Below are positions 6,007 through 6,496 of a stretch of 6,496 bases of DNA, piece after piece. The DNA is from Verrucomicrobiota bacterium. Lineage in GTDB: Bacteria > Verrucomicrobiota > Verrucomicrobiia > Verrucomicrobiales > Verrucomicrobiaceae. Within the stretch, counting starts at the first letter, position 1. Each line of letters begins with the position of its first letter. The stretch is taken from contig JAIOQF010000210.1 of NCBI GenBank assembly GCA_021413535.1, positions 1 through 6,496 on the forward strand, in the 5' to 3' direction. A model generated the notes under the pieces. It had not been told where the DNA came from and did no database searches. It saw only the letters and a list, made by a program, of their open reading frames with translations. Position numbers and translations under genes: made by a program.

Positions 6007-6495
6007 TCACTTGGCGGCACTTTTTGCTTGAGTCTGGCTCTCGGGTGAAAGACGACTCAGCGGAAGCGTAAAGCTGACGCCATCAGCGCGCTTGATCACG
6101 ACGTTATCACCTTCGAGCCGCACGAAGCTGGCCTGAATGGATTTTCCATCGGCGCTGGTCCACGTCATGATCGGACCAGCGACAGCGGGCGCAACTGCGG
6201 GTGGAGTGACAATTGCAGCCGGCGCTTTGCCATCGAGCGACGCGCCTTCTGCGATCCAAGCTTTGATGACCGCGATGTTGGCCGCCGGGGGTTGTGTCTC
6301 CTTCGCGGGCGGCATGTGATCCTCATCTGATTTCGGCAGAGTCATCGCCGTGTAAAAGCTGCTGCCATCGGGATCGCCCGGCTTGATGATCTCCCCAGGT
6401 CCGATTTTACCAGCCAGTCGTGTGACATTATCGAGCACCAGTTTGCCCTTTTCTTTCTTCTGCAATTCTGAATGACACTTGTAGCAGTATTGCTT
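6007..6495 (-). CDS. Planctomycete-type cytochrome c domain protein with C-terminal SHD1-like domain (5'-truncated)
   Basis: Only the last 162 codons are in view; the frame runs off the right edge, so the TTG at 6465 is not the start. Near the edge CYKCH (6472-6486) is a CxxCH heme c attachment site, followed by KGKLVLDN. MPP (residues 61-63 of the visible part) is the probable distal heme ligand region, then IAVIKAWIAEGASLDG, the helix that closes these small domains in Planctomycetota and Verrucomicrobiota. A Pro/Ala-rich linker (about 91-108) leads to an SHD1-like region (about 110-155, TWTSADGKSIQASFVRLEG ... LPLSRLSPESQ). Heme attachment implies export and a redox or electron-transfer role in the periplasm; the SHD1-like part may bind a partner or surface (inference). 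In this group such domains often sit in large proteins with PSD1 or sulfatase neighbours, none of which is visible here. Confidence 0.85.
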   Translation of the reverse strand, partial: KQYCYKCHSELQKKEKGKLVLDNVTRLAGKIGPGEIIKPGDPDGSSFYTAMTLPKSDEDHMPPAKETQPPAANIAVIKAWIAEGASLDGKAPAAIVTPPAVAPAVAGPIMTWTSADGKSIQASFVRLEGDNVVIKRADGVSFTLPLSRLSPESQTQAKSAAK

Positions 6496-6496
6496 G

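Noticed and set aside
6463..6465. TTG at 6465 as start of the cytochrome gene
   Set aside because: The frame continues upstream through CYKCH, an essential heme-binding motif, so the real start lies beyond the window.
1..6496. CRISPR arrays, insertion sequences, tRNA/rRNA genes, attachment sites
   Set aside because: No direct-repeat arrays, transposase or integrase motifs, terminal inverted repeats or tRNA-like cloverleaf sequence were seen on either strand.

Overview
The window reads as chromosomal DNA from a GC-rich Gram-negative bacterium, most likely of the PVC superphylum (Verrucomicrobiota or a relative). The best clue is the last gene, where a CxxCH/MPP cytochrome c module is followed by an SHD1-like (SLA1 homology) tail, a combination typical of Verrucomicrobiota and Planctomycetota. 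The lack of a clear Shine-Dalgarno sequence before all four visible starts fits a lineage that relies little on SD sequences. The placement is inferred from protein families and was not tested by a search.

Region 1 (1-3965, + strand) is a compact run of three genes with gaps of 33 and 31 bases. It holds the 3' part of a GspE/PilB-type secretion or pilus assembly ATPase, a stand-alone response-regulator receiver domain, and an 838-residue membrane-bound hybrid histidine kinase (TM - extracytoplasmic sensor - TM - HAMP - HisKA - HATPase - degenerate receiver - intact receiver). The arrangement suggests a signalling module tied to a type II secretion or type IV pilus-like machine. No Hpt domain and no DNA-binding or enzymatic output is visible, so the phosphorelay must be completed elsewhere.

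Region 2 (4025-5242, - strand) is a monofunctional aspartate kinase (lysC type) with two C-terminal ACT regions, convergent with the kinase gene. Its true start is MALIVQKYGG at 5242, not the more upstream ATG at 5335. An internal Met codon lies where the beta subunit of alpha2beta2 aspartokinases begins.

Region 3 (5243-5433) is an AT-rich divergent intergenic region. It contains a perfect 13-bp palindrome, a consensus extended -10 element facing right, a plausible -10 facing left toward lysC, and a small hairpin in the lysC leader.

Region 4 (5434-6496) holds a secreted or membrane-anchored NlpC/P60-like (C40) cysteine peptidase on +, and the 3' end of a planctomycete-type cytochrome c protein with an SHD1-like tail on -. 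Their stop codons are only three bases apart. Both ends of the window cut through genes.

I found no CRISPR array, IS element, tRNA, rRNA or integrase, and no convincing evidence of a wholly new system. The items most worth checking are the ATPase/receiver/hybrid-kinase cluster, the possible internal beta-subunit start in lysC, the palindrome between divergent promoters, and the cytochrome-SHD1 fusion.
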